Of a DNA stretch of 64,000 bases, positions 35,782-45,107 are shown in pieces (position 1 is the stretch's first letter; each line of letters opens with the position of its first letter). Source of the stretch: Flagellimonas pelagia (GTDB taxonomy: Bacteria; Bacteroidota; Bacteroidia; Flavobacteriales; Flavobacteriaceae); assembly GCF_003584135.1 (NCBI RefSeq), contig NZ_QXFI01000006.1, positions 1 to 64,000 on the forward strand. Direction: 5' to 3'. The position numbers were made by a program, and so were the translations under genes. The notes under the pieces were generated by a model. The model was not told where the DNA came from and made no database searches. It worked only from the letters and a program-made list of their open reading frames with translations.

Positions 35782-37443
35782 ATGTACAAATACCTTTTAG
35801 TCTGTCTATTTATCGTTGGACTTTCGTCCTGCAAACAGAAAAATACTGAACCCCAAAAAGAGGTGGTCCTTTGGACCCCGTACAATGATTCGGCGGAAGT
35901 GGCGGCGAGTCAGGAGAATGAAAGTACGCGAATGCGTTATAAATTCATCCAAAGCAAGGTACTAGATAAGAATGAGGTATTCCAAGCTTTGTATGATGAG
36001 GTTTCCAAATTTTCCGAAGAGCAGTATGAAAAGATGAAACCCATGGTGTTGGAACAGGACATCCCGACGCTTCAAAAACATATCAAAAACGGTGATTTCA
36101 GCTATGAGGATTTGGTACTCTTCTACCTTCATCGAATTTACAAATATGAACTTCCGAACAACACCACCCTAAATACGGTGATTGCCTTGAATCCGAATGT
36201 GTTGGAGGAGGCACGCAAACTGGACGCCAACAGCGAGGGGCACCATTTGATCTATGGTATGCCCATTTTGTTGAAGGACAACATCGGAACATCTGAAATG
36301 CATACCACAGCCGGCGCCGTGGCCTTGAAAGACAGCCAGACCGATGACGCCTTTATTGTAAACCGTTTGAAAGCCAAGGGAGCATTGATCTTGGGCAAGG
36401 TAAACCTGAGCGAGTGGGCCAATTTTATCTGTGATGTTTGCCCTAATGGCCAGAGTGCCGTGGGCGGCCAAACCTTGAATGCCTACGGACGTCGGGTTTT
36501 TGATACAGGAGGTTCCAGTGCGGGAAGTGGTACATCTACAGCGGCCAATTATGCGGTTGGTGCAGTGGGTACCGAAACCTCTGGTTCGATTCTTTCCCCA
36601 TCAGGACAAAGTTCCGTGGTCGGGTTGAAACCGACCATTGGATTGTTGAGCCGAACCGGAATTGTCCCAATTTCCAGCACCTTGGATACGCCTGGCCCCA
36701 TGACCAAAAATGTGACCGACAATGCCATTTTGTTGGATGCCATGATGGGTAAAGACCCCAAGGATGCGAAGTCGGTGGAATCCGAGCCCGGTATCCTATC
36801 TGCTTGGATGCACCCGGAACCATTAAAAGAGGTTAGGCTTGGTGTGATGAAGAACTTGATGGAAAGGGATTCCATTTACGCCTTGGCGGTTCAAAAATTA
36901 AAGGATGCAGGTGCCCAACTTATCGAATTTGAACCTGAAAACGTACAGTTGGATAATTTTACGACCTTGTTGAACCTCGATATGAAAAAGGACCTGAGAG
37001 CCTATCTTGATGCCGAAGTGAAAAACAAGGATGTCGTAAAGTTGGAAACAGTGGAGGATGTGGTCAGGTTCAACAGTCAAGATTCGGTGGTCAGGATTCC
37101 CTATGGGCAGGCCCGTTTTGATGGTATTTTGGCAGATTCCACCACACAGGATGAATTTGAAAAGATCAAGACTGATTTGATGGCTGCCGGAAGGTCATTC
37201 TTCAAAATTATGGAGGAGAAAAATCTTGACGCCGTGTTGAGCATCAATAATTACCATGCAGGATATGCTGCTGTGGCGGAGTATCCAGCGTTGACGATTC
37301 CCATGGGATATAAGACAAGTGGCGAACCTGAAAATTTGACGTTTATTGGTAAACCTTTTACGGAAGCTCAACTGTTACGAATAGGTAAGGCTTATGAAGA
37401 CCTCACCCACGCCCGAAAAATCCCGGAAGCGTTTAAGGATTAA
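35782..37443 (+). CDS. Amidase family lipoprotein
   Basis: A 553-residue amidase-signature enzyme. A lipobox (VGLSSC, Cys17) indicates export and lipid attachment. The Ser-cisSer-Lys triad region is clear: Lys in MPILLKDNIGT, the Gly/Ser-rich GGSSAGSGTSTAANY and GTETSGSI. It hydrolyses a C-N amide bond of unknown substrate, possibly a peptide or cell-wall fragment in the periplasm. It follows ftsY by 3 bases; its TAA shares TTAA with the convergent serine hydrolase. Confidence 0.92.
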   Translation: MYKYLLVCLFIVGLSSCKQKNTEPQKEVVLWTPYNDSAEVAASQENESTRMRYKFIQSKVLDKNEVFQALYDEVSKFSEEQYEKMKPMVLEQDIPTLQKHIKNGDFSYEDLVLFYLHRIYKYELPNNTTLNTVIALNPNVLEEARKLDANSEGHHLIYGMPILLKDNIGTSEMHTTAGAVALKDSQTDDAFIVNRLKAKGALILGKVNLSEWANFICDVCPNGQSAVGGQTLNAYGRRVFDTGGSSAGSGTSTAANYAVGAVGTETSGSILSPSGQSSVVGLKPTIGLLSRTGIVPISSTLDTPGPMTKNVTDNAILLDAMMGKDPKDAKSVESEPGILSAWMHPEPLKEVRLGVMKNLMERDSIYALAVQKLKDAGAQLIEFEPENVQLDNFTTLLNLDMKKDLRAYLDAEVKNKDVVKLETVEDVVRFNSQDSVVRIPYGQARFDGILADSTTQDEFEKIKTDLMAAGRSFFKIMEEKNLDAVLSINNYHAGYAAVAEYPALTIPMGYKTSGEPENLTFIGKPFTEAQLLRIGKAYEDLTHARKIPEAFKD

Positions 37444-38540
37444 TTGATATAGGCACTCAATTTTTCCCAAAGCAAATTGTCAAAACTGGAAGGCCCCAAT
37501 TGGCTTTCCCCGGCATCGTCCCCTAATCGTACGATGACCAGATTTTGACTGGGCACCACGTACAATTTTTGGTCAAAGGCCCCTAAACCGGCTATAAGAT
37601 CACTTGGAGCTTCGGCTATCAACTCACCACTGAAGGTAGCTTCATTGCCTGGGACCTTAAAGTTATCCTTTCCATTGAGCCACCATAAATAGCCGTAAGA
37701 TTGGTTCAGGTTTTGAGAAGTGTTCGTCATTGCAGTAAAATAGGATTTGTCCGAAAGAATTTCGTTCCCGTCCCAAGTTCCTTCATTCAAGCATAATAGG
37801 CCATAACGTGCCATACTTCTGGTGTTGCTGAAAAAAAGATTGTTGTATCCAACTTTGACCCAGGTGCCCTGCATGCCAATCTTATCCCGTATCTTTTGAT
37901 AGGAATATTGTTTAAAATCCATGCCTGTGGCGTTGGTAACAATTTGGTCCAATAGGGTGTAGGCCGCATTGTGATAATACCAAAACGTACCGGGTTCATT
38001 TTTATACAATAGACATTCCTTGTCGTAGCAAAAAGGGTCGTCCACAGTATAATCCAAGCCTGTGGTCATGGTCAAATGGTGGCGTATGGTGATATTGGCT
38101 TCCTGTTCTGGGGTGAGCATGGACCAACCTTCACCCAAATAGTCCATAGAGGAATCTTCAATGGACAAAAAACCTTCTTCTTGGGCGATACCAACCGTCA
38201 TGGCCGTCAAGGTTTTGCCGGCGGAGTTCCAGGAATGACTATCATCTGCGGTGAAACCACCAAAATACCATTCCACCACAATTTTCCCATCTTTTAAGAT
38301 GATGAATCCATCGGTACCCTTTTCTTCCAGAAAATCATAAAGGGATTCTTCGGCATCCGTGTTCCAACTCAAATCCGTGGCCGAAACCGTTTCCCATGAA
38401 GAAGAACCCGTTGGAGGAAAATATAGTTCAGAGGTTTCTGGGTCAGGAGTGCCATCCCCGCCATCTTTTGGGTCGTCCCCTGAGGAACATCCGGTTATAA
38501 AAACGAAGAAAAGCAGCGATAGGGCGACCAGTTGTTTCAT
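37440..38540 (-). CDS. Serine hydrolase lipoprotein, beta-lactamase/class C family
   Basis: A 366-residue lipoprotein (lipobox ITGCSS, Cys18) with a Gly/Asp/Pro linker and a serine beta-lactamase fold. The active-site SxxK is S106-A-G-K109 (HSWNSAGKTLTAM), and the Tyr-x-Asn motif is YYHNAAYTLL. Members of this group include esterases and D-aminopeptidases, so hydrolysis of a peptide or ester in the periplasm is likely; true beta-lactamase activity is not implied. Confidence 0.9.
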   Translation of the reverse strand: MKQLVALSLLFFVFITGCSSGDDPKDGGDGTPDPETSELYFPPTGSSSWETVSATDLSWNTDAEESLYDFLEEKGTDGFIILKDGKIVVEWYFGGFTADDSHSWNSAGKTLTAMTVGIAQEEGFLSIEDSSMDYLGEGWSMLTPEQEANITIRHHLTMTTGLDYTVDDPFCYDKECLLYKNEPGTFWYYHNAAYTLLDQIVTNATGMDFKQYSYQKIRDKIGMQGTWVKVGYNNLFFSNTRSMARYGLLCLNEGTWDGNEILSDKSYFTAMTNTSQNLNQSYGYLWWLNGKDNFKVPGNEATFSGELIAEAPSDLIAGLGAFDQKLYVVPSQNLVIVRLGDDAGESQLGPSSFDNLLWEKLSAYIN

Positions 38541-38639
38541 GGCATCACAATTTTTTATTGGACTATATTTTGTCCCATGGGTTTAACGCTGAAACAGGAA
38601 AAATATGCAGGCAAATCGATGTAATGCGCTGTGTTGTTG

Positions 38640-38647
38640 TATTTTTG
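38640..38647 (+). promoter_or_regulatory. -7 box upstream of rimO
   Basis: TATTTTTG matches TAnnTTTG and lies 19 bases before the ATG at 38667. The -33 element is unclear. Confidence 0.45.
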
Positions 38648-38666
38648 CACTCCATTTATAGCAACT

Positions 38667-39968
38667 ATGCGCACAAAATCGTTTAAAAAGAACAAAATCA
38701 ATGTGGTAACCTTGGGTTGTAGCAAGAATGTCTACGATTCTGAAGTACTGATGGGCCAACTGCGTGCCAATAACAAAGAGGTGGTACACGAGGAGGAAGG
38801 CAATGTGGTGGTAATCAATACTTGTGGATTCATCGCCAATGCCAAGGAAGAGAGTGTGAATACCATTTTGGAGTACGTTCAAAAGAAAGAAGATGGGTTG
38901 GTGGACAAGGTTTTTGTGACCGGCTGTTTGAGTGAGCGCTACAAACCAGATTTACAGAAGGAAATCCCAAATGTGGACGAATATTTTGGGACCAGTGACC
39001 TTCCTAATTTGCTGAAAGCCTTGGGTGCGGATTATAAGCATGAATTGATTGGGGAACGCTTAACGACCACACCCAAAAACTATGCGTACCTGAAAATTGC
39101 AGAAGGTTGTGATAGGCCTTGTTCTTTTTGTGCCATTCCGATCATGCGTGGAAAGCATAAGAGCACCCCGATCGAGGATTTGGTGTCCGAAGCGGAAAAA
39201 TTGGCTACCAAAGGAGTCAAGGAATTGATTCTGATTGCACAGGACCTTACCTATTATGGATTGGATCTGTATAAAAAACGGAATTTGGCCGAGCTGCTCG
39301 AGGCTTTGGTAAAAGTGGAAGGAATAGAATGGATCCGACTGCATTATGCCTTCCCAACAGGGTTCCCGATGGATGTTTTGGAGGTGATGCGAAGGGAGCC
39401 GAAAATCTGTAATTATATCGACATTCCCCTGCAGCACATTTCCGATAACATATTGAAAAGCATGCGCAGGGGAACCACTCAAGCCAAGACCACAAAGTTA
39501 TTGCAGGACTTTAGGGCTGCGGTAACCGGTATGGCCATCCGTACCACTTTGATTGTGGGATATCCTGGGGAAACGGAGGAGGATTTTCAGACCTTGAAAC
39601 AATGGGTAACCGATATGCGTTTTGAACGTTTGGGCTGCTTTACCTATAGCCACGAGGAAAATACCCATGCCTATACTTTGGTGGATGATGTTCCAGAGGA
39701 AGTGAAACAAGATCGTGCCAATCAGATTATGGAAATCCAATCCCAAATTTCTTGGGAATTGAACCAAGAAAAAATTGGGAAGACGTTCCGATGCATCATT
39801 GATAGAAAGGAAGGGAATTATTTTGTGGGTCGTACGGAATTTGATTCCCCAGATGTGGACAATGAGGTCTTGATCGATGCAACCAAACATTATGTGAAAA
39901 TCGGAGATTTTACCACTATCAAGATCCTTGAAGCTTCTGATTATGATTTGTACGGGGAGCCAGCTTAA
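38667..39968 (+). CDS. rimO: Ribosomal protein S12 methylthiotransferase RimO
   Basis: A 433-residue radical SAM enzyme that adds a methylthio group to an aspartate of ribosomal protein S12. The N-terminal UPF0004 domain with three cysteines (LGCSKNVYDSEVL, NTCGFI, GCLSERY), the radical SAM CDRPCSFCAIP cluster and a C-terminal TRAM domain are present. The start at 38667 (MRTKSFKKNKINVV) is preferred to an in-frame upstream TTG-type start at 38631, as the -7 box lies between them. Its stop shares TTAA with the convergent fusion gene. Confidence 0.95.
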   Translation: MRTKSFKKNKINVVTLGCSKNVYDSEVLMGQLRANNKEVVHEEEGNVVVINTCGFIANAKEESVNTILEYVQKKEDGLVDKVFVTGCLSERYKPDLQKEIPNVDEYFGTSDLPNLLKALGADYKHELIGERLTTTPKNYAYLKIAEGCDRPCSFCAIPIMRGKHKSTPIEDLVSEAEKLATKGVKELILIAQDLTYYGLDLYKKRNLAELLEALVKVEGIEWIRLHYAFPTGFPMDVLEVMRREPKICNYIDIPLQHISDNILKSMRRGTTQAKTTKLLQDFRAAVTGMAIRTTLIVGYPGETEEDFQTLKQWVTDMRFERLGCFTYSHEENTHAYTLVDDVPEEVKQDRANQIMEIQSQISWELNQEKIGKTFRCIIDRKEGNYFVGRTEFDSPDVDNEVLIDATKHYVKIGDFTTIKILEASDYDLYGEPA

Positions 39969-42553
39969 CGATCTTGCATAAGATCAATGTGCTGCTCTTC
40001 CTCCACAGGGATGTCTGAAACCATAAGCGCATTTTTGATCACGCTACTCCAAAGTGCATAACCTTTTTTGTTCAAATGCAGACCATCGGACATGTACAAC
40101 TCAGGCTTTGGCCGATTGTCCACACTGATCATTTGCCCGAACACGTTGATGAATTGGGCGTTGAGTTCCCCGATGACGTATTTGGAAAGCATCAGGTTGG
40201 TCTCGATGATCTGCGGAATCATGGCCTCACGTTCTATACTTGGTTTTAGGCTGATGAACGCCAATTGTACTTCTGGATATTTCTTGAGGATCATTTGCAC
40301 CAACTTATTGCAATCGTTGAGTACCTCTTGCGGGGTCTTTCCTTGGGCCAAATCATTTTCACCAGCATAGAGCACGATCTTGTTGGGGTGCGCGTCTTCG
40401 AAGATCTCATCAAAATAATGGATACACCATGCATAGGTAGAACCACCAAAGCCTAAATTGAGCACATTGAAAGGAGCCAAATCCTTTTTCATACTTACCC
40501 AAAGCCTTACTGATGAACTGCCGTAGAAAATAGTAAGGTCTTTTTCATTTTCCACATTGGCCACCCTTCGTTTCAACCTACGGATTTCGTTTTTCCAAAT
40601 TTCGGGAGGCTCCTCCATTAGTTTCGATACAGGTGCCATTAAAAGCTCATCCGCTCTTTCCCTTGCTTCCTGTACATAGGTTTTATAGGTCTCCTGGTAG
40701 GATTTTACAAATGAGGACAAGCTTTCAGGATTGTTTGTGGGCAATTTTTCACTCAGTTTGAAAGGAGGTAAAATCTTGCAATAAAAAAGTCCATCCGGAA
40801 TCCTCCTGTCAAAATTGGCCAATACCAAAGGAACAATATAGGGTTCGGGTTCTGCTGTCATGGCCAACTTAAAAACCCCCATTTTGAAAGGTCCCGGGGA
40901 TTCTTCGGTGGAATAGGAAGTGCCTTCTGGGCTGATGACCAGATTATGTCCTTCCCGTAGGTACTGCGAAGCGGTCTTATAAAAAATGCTTCTTGTTTCC
41001 TTTTTACTGTTGCCATCCACGATTTCGGATTCCTTGGTGTACACATTGATGTAACCAAGTTTGTTGTAATAATTCTGATGGCCGTATTCCTGACCACGGC
41101 CAATTCGAACCGTACGGATACCTGGGTCCTGATAGGTATCGTCCAAAATTTTTGAACTGATAAAATGTGAATCCAAGGTGATTTGGAACTTATTGTTCAG
41201 GGTATAGTACGAATGGTTGTACAGATGGTTGTAGATAAAGATACAGCCGCTTTTTTCGGGCAGGTTTTCCCAGCCTTCAATATGGTATTCCACATGGTCG
41301 AAAGCCTGTTTGGTCGCTTGCGCACATGCCTTTCGTACGCTTTCGGATTCCTCACCTTCCTGTTCCGCAACGGTTTCATAAATATGTTGAAGTCCCTTGG
41401 CAAATTTCAACTCCTGCATGTCTTCCTGTAATAATTCCAAGCTCAAGGAGGCAATATGTCGTTCCAAATGGGAACCATTTCCAACCAAATGGGCCAAGGT
41501 ATCATATGCCAATTGTTTGGTGTTGGTATTGCGCAACAGATGAACGACTTGATGCAAGGGAGAGGAAAGGGCCAATCTCGATTTGTTGTTTTCAATGAGT
41601 TGGTACACGGCCTGAAGGTTGTGCTTGCCCAATAACCCAACATATCTAACAAAAGCTGCATTGATTTGGTTGCCCATCAACCAGAGCAACCGCATAAAGA
41701 AACGGCGCGCAAATTTCACATCGCAGGATAAAAGATCCAAAAGGTCTTTTTGATGGATAAAATATACCGAGGACTTTTGGGTGGTGAGGGCAGAACAAAT
41801 ATCCTTTTCGCCCATGGTGCACGACCAGCCAAAAATGAAACCAGGGTTGCTGATGGCCCGCTGCTGGATTTCAATGCTTCCCTCCAATCTTTTGATGGCC
41901 ACTTCTCCATGGATCAAGATAAAAATGCCGTTTGTGGGCCTGTCCTGAATGTAGAGTACTTCATCCGGTTCATATTCACGCCGTTCCGCGAGCGATGCCA
42001 TTTGGGAGAGCTGCTTTTCATCAAAATGATCCAAAAAAGGGGAACGCCGCATAAGGGAAACCACTTCCGATTTCTCGGCATCGGGACTTACAAAGAATTC
42101 CCTGTCCTTACGCAAAGGTCTATTTTGGGCTGCTTGTAAAAGGTCGGTCTGTTTTAGAAGGGCCTGTCTCAATTGATGGTATAAGGAGCCGCAGATTTTT
42201 TTAAGTAATGAATTTTCGACATCGTTCCTCAGGTAAGGTAACATTGCCCCAATCGGTACTTCAAAAAAAGTGGCTTGGTCCGATGCGACCACAATTTTAT
42301 ATGTATAGCGTTTGCGTTCGCTCAACCCATTAAGGCCCAAGGTACTCATGGGCTCGGAAATTTGGCAGACCAAGACTTCGTCTTCGGGATTCGCCAACGA
42401 AGTGTAGTAATCAAAAGTACCTTGAACCAACCATCTAAAAGTCTTGACCTTGGTGTGGATGTTACAGATGATATGGTCTTTAGGGTAGGATTGAAGGGTT
42501 CCTTCGGGGAACTGATTGATTAGGTGTTTAATTTCCGCGTTCAAATGCCTCAC
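39965..42553 (-). CDS. Triple fusion: cyclic-nucleotide-binding domains, PlsC-like acyltransferase, SGNH hydrolase
   Basis: An 862-residue soluble protein with no signal peptide or membrane segment. Residues about 1-130 and 165-290 look like two cNMP-binding (CRP-type) domains; the second has the FILIHGEVAIKR core, the first is degenerate. Residues 300-425 are helical. Residues about 426-600 are a PlsC-type acyltransferase with N-H443-x4-S448 at motif I and SPEGT (541-545) with PFKMG at motif III; the usual Asp of HxxxxD is Ser. Residues 674-845 are an SGNH/GDSL hydrolase with GSS (Ser680), GFGGS, GEND (731-734) and DGLH (Asp823, His826), all four blocks present. The combination suggests cNMP-controlled lipid or acyl-glycan remodelling. 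It stands alone. Confidence 0.85.
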   Translation of the reverse strand: MRHLNAEIKHLINQFPEGTLQSYPKDHIICNIHTKVKTFRWLVQGTFDYYTSLANPEDEVLVCQISEPMSTLGLNGLSERKRYTYKIVVASDQATFFEVPIGAMLPYLRNDVENSLLKKICGSLYHQLRQALLKQTDLLQAAQNRPLRKDREFFVSPDAEKSEVVSLMRRSPFLDHFDEKQLSQMASLAERREYEPDEVLYIQDRPTNGIFILIHGEVAIKRLEGSIEIQQRAISNPGFIFGWSCTMGEKDICSALTTQKSSVYFIHQKDLLDLLSCDVKFARRFFMRLLWLMGNQINAAFVRYVGLLGKHNLQAVYQLIENNKSRLALSSPLHQVVHLLRNTNTKQLAYDTLAHLVGNGSHLERHIASLSLELLQEDMQELKFAKGLQHIYETVAEQEGEESESVRKACAQATKQAFDHVEYHIEGWENLPEKSGCIFIYNHLYNHSYYTLNNKFQITLDSHFISSKILDDTYQDPGIRTVRIGRGQEYGHQNYYNKLGYINVYTKESEIVDGNSKKETRSIFYKTASQYLREGHNLVISPEGTSYSTEESPGPFKMGVFKLAMTAEPEPYIVPLVLANFDRRIPDGLFYCKILPPFKLSEKLPTNNPESLSSFVKSYQETYKTYVQEARERADELLMAPVSKLMEEPPEIWKNEIRRLKRRVANVENEKDLTIFYGSSSVRLWVSMKKDLAPFNVLNLGFGGSTYAWCIHYFDEIFEDAHPNKIVLYAGENDLAQGKTPQEVLNDCNKLVQMILKKYPEVQLAFISLKPSIEREAMIPQIIETNLMLSKYVIGELNAQFINVFGQMISVDNRPKPELYMSDGLHLNKKGYALWSSVIKNALMVSDIPVEEEQHIDLMQDR

Positions 42554-42897
42554 TGGCCTGTTTCAAGTATGGTTTGGTGACATGAACATCATCAAAAAAA
42601 AGCACATGGAAAAAGGATTTGGAAATAAAAACCAAATTTAAAATATAGGGGGAGCTCACTGATGGTATCTTAAAAATTGAAGGAGCATCTTATAAAATCC
42701 TTAATTTAATAACATGGTGTTTGAGGGTGAAAATCGGTCGTATTCCATTTTAGACTTTTTTACGAGAGCTTTAAAAGCTGATAACAATCATGTTAATTAT
42801 CTAAATACATAGGTACTTTTAAGGGATTTTTCAAAGATATATGACAATCCATTGCCAAAATTGACCTGAAGCCACGGAAAATTACTAAACCAAAAAT
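42554..42897. other. Intergenic region without recognisable gene
   Basis: The 344 bases between two divergent genes hold no supportable ORF or RNA. It is AT-rich and contains a 13-base inverted repeat AGCTTTAAAAGCT at 42767-42779. It must carry promoters for both flanking genes, but no clear TTTG/TAnnTTTG pair was found. Confidence 0.5.
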
Positions 42898-43380
42898 ATG
42901 GACCTAAATCAAAATAAATTGAAAGTGAGTGTCACGCTACTCCGCATACTGATAGGGTGGCACTTTTTATTTGAGGGCGTCGTGAAGCTCTACAATCCCG
43001 AATGGACATCTTTCGGGTATTTGGCAACCGCGCAGGGCCCTTTTAAATGGTTCTTTACCGCGCTGGTGGGCGATGCCACGATCGGCTGGGTAGACACCTT
43101 GAACATCGTTGCCCTTATGGTGGTGGGAATCACCTTTATTTTGGGAATTTTTGAGAGGGTAGGAGCTTTTGTAGGCATGGGACTATTGGCCCTCTACTTT
43201 TTTGCCCACCCGCCATTTCCCGGACTTACCCAATTGAATGTGGAAGGCAGCTATTGGTTCGTGAACAAGAATCTAATAGAACTGGTGGCCTGTTTGGTCA
43301 TTTACCAATTGCCCACGGGTCAATATTTTGGGTTGGAACACCTACGGAAAAACAAACTAACTAAAATGCAAGAGCAATGA
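42898..43380 (+). CDS. DoxX family membrane protein
   Basis: A 160-residue protein with four membrane segments. The DoxX pattern LLRILIGWHFLFEGVVKLYNP at residues 14-35 and the later ERVGAFVGMGLLALYFFAHPP are typical. The family is linked to thiosulfate:quinone oxidoreductase and to other periplasmic redox enzymes. It overlaps the following Tat-exported oxidoreductase gene by 4 bases (ATGA), so the two products likely work together. Confidence 0.9.
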   Translation: MDLNQNKLKVSVTLLRILIGWHFLFEGVVKLYNPEWTSFGYLATAQGPFKWFFTALVGDATIGWVDTLNIVALMVVGITFILGIFERVGAFVGMGLLALYFFAHPPFPGLTQLNVEGSYWFVNKNLIELVACLVIYQLPTGQYFGLEHLRKNKLTKMQEQ

Positions 43381-44993
43381 AATGGACTAGAAGAGACCTA
43401 TTGATCGGATTGGGAGGACTACCCATACTTGGAGCGGTATGGTGGGCCGGAGCAGCAAATACCGTAGGGTCCAGAAGAAAACGTTCCGAAATCTTGGAGC
43501 AGCTCAACATTACCCCATCATTGCCACCTGCCGTACCTGGCATAGGCGGAGAGCCTGTTCGGGTCGGGATCATAGGATTCGGCATCCGTGGTGAGCAACT
43601 TTGTAGGGCTTTAGGTTTTGCCACGGAGAATTGGAAGGAACAAATGCGCTTGGCAGCACAGGAGGACCCCAACAATCACGCTCTTGAAGATTTTATGGGC
43701 CAAGAAAAGCTCAATGTGAAATTGGTGGGTATCTGTGATGTGTTCGATGTGAGGGCACAAAATTTTATCGACTCCTTTTCAACTCCAGAAAATCCGATAA
43801 AGAGATATATCACTTATAAAGATATGATCGGAAGCGGTGATGTGGATGCTGTGGTGATTGCCACGCCCGACCACTGGCATGCCCCCATTTCCATAGAAGC
43901 ACTGAACCACAACGTACATGTGTATGTTGAAAAACCGATGACGCATACCGTAGGGGAGACCTATCTTTTACGGGATGCCGCCAAAAACTCCAAAGCGGTG
44001 TTGGCCGTGGGGCACCAGCATAGACAGACCTTGAGCTTTAGTACGGCCAGGGATATTGTTGAGAAAGGTACATTGGGGCATGTTTCCCTCATTCAGACCA
44101 ATACCAACAGGAATGATGACAACGGGGCATGGAACTATGACATCCATGAAAAAGCAAGCCCTGAAACCATAGATTGGGAGCAATTTTTGGGTTCGGCACC
44201 AAAAGTACCGTTCAACAAAAACCATTTTTTTAGATGGCGCAAATGGTGGGCCTATGGATCAGGACTTTCAGGAGATTTGTTGACCCATGACTACGATCGT
44301 CTGAACTGTGTGCTCAATATGGGCATTCCTTCTTCGGTTAGTGCTTCAGGTGGTATTTATACCCACAATGATGGTAGGAACGTTCCCGATGTGATCCAGG
44401 TGAATATGGAATTTCCTGATTACAGTACAGGAAGCAGCCAAGCCAAAGGCAAAGAAAAGGGGATGACTTTCTGTTATAGTGCCACATTGGGTAACGGTTT
44501 CAACAGACCGACCATTTTGATGGGGCACGATGCCACCATGGAACTGGGCAATAAATTGACCATTTGGCCAGATGGGGCATCCACCCGATATGCCGAAATG
44601 ATCGAAGCCGGAAAAATGAACCCAGGGGTGCCAATTTATCAATACAACCCAGCGGCCAATGTGCCCGATGCCATCTCTTCGGCCACTTCCCAATATTTTG
44701 CGGATAAGGGGCTTATGTGGACCTATATCGATGGGGTCCGTGTGGATTCCACTTTCTTGCACATGCGGGAGTGGTTGAGCGTGATCAAGAACGGCGGAAA
44801 AGTGAGCTGCGGTATCAATGAAGGGTTCGAGGAAGCTATCTCTGCCCATATGGCAGGTCTGTCATGGAAATTAGGCCGAAAAATTGAATGGGATCCCAAT
44901 ACTGAAATGTTGAAGCCCATTGAAGGTATTGATTTTGATGAAGTATTACTGGCCAACGGTACTTGGGATATGAAACCCGAGATGGTTGGTTGA
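43377..44993 (+). CDS. Gfo/Idh/MocA family oxidoreductase, Tat-exported
   Basis: A 538-residue dehydrogenase. The N-terminus MKWTRRDLLIGLGGLPILG is a twin-arginine signal. The Rossmann domain starts VRVGIIGFGIRGEQL, the dinucleotide-binding Asp follows in GICDVFDVR, and the conserved catalytic-type motif is HVYVEKPMTH. It is longer than cytosolic members, as is common for exported Bacteroidetes/Planctomycetes forms. A sugar or polyol substrate is probable. The coupled DoxX protein may accept electrons into the quinone pool. Confidence 0.93.
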   Translation: MKWTRRDLLIGLGGLPILGAVWWAGAANTVGSRRKRSEILEQLNITPSLPPAVPGIGGEPVRVGIIGFGIRGEQLCRALGFATENWKEQMRLAAQEDPNNHALEDFMGQEKLNVKLVGICDVFDVRAQNFIDSFSTPENPIKRYITYKDMIGSGDVDAVVIATPDHWHAPISIEALNHNVHVYVEKPMTHTVGETYLLRDAAKNSKAVLAVGHQHRQTLSFSTARDIVEKGTLGHVSLIQTNTNRNDDNGAWNYDIHEKASPETIDWEQFLGSAPKVPFNKNHFFRWRKWWAYGSGLSGDLLTHDYDRLNCVLNMGIPSSVSASGGIYTHNDGRNVPDVIQVNMEFPDYSTGSSQAKGKEKGMTFCYSATLGNGFNRPTILMGHDATMELGNKLTIWPDGASTRYAEMIEAGKMNPGVPIYQYNPAANVPDAISSATSQYFADKGLMWTYIDGVRVDSTFLHMREWLSVIKNGGKVSCGINEGFEEAISAHMAGLSWKLGRKIEWDPNTEMLKPIEGIDFDEVLLANGTWDMKPEMVG

Positions 44994-45029
44994 GGTTTAT
45001 AGATTTTTACGTTTTTCTAATCCGGAAAG

Positions 45030-45078
45030 TGGGATGTTGTCTCTAAGGAATTCGGCTCCTTAGCAATGTCCCATTTTT
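45030..45078 (+). terminator. Long hairpin terminator after the oxidoreductase gene
   Basis: Outer stem TGGGATGTTG / CAATGTCCCA (two G-T pairs), a 3-base bulge, then a perfect 7-bp inner stem CTAAGGA / TCCTTAG, followed by T5. It lies 36 bases after the stop at 44993. Confidence 0.75.
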
Positions 45079-45107
45079 CATCCTATTATTTTTTGATTTG
45101 GTAGTGG

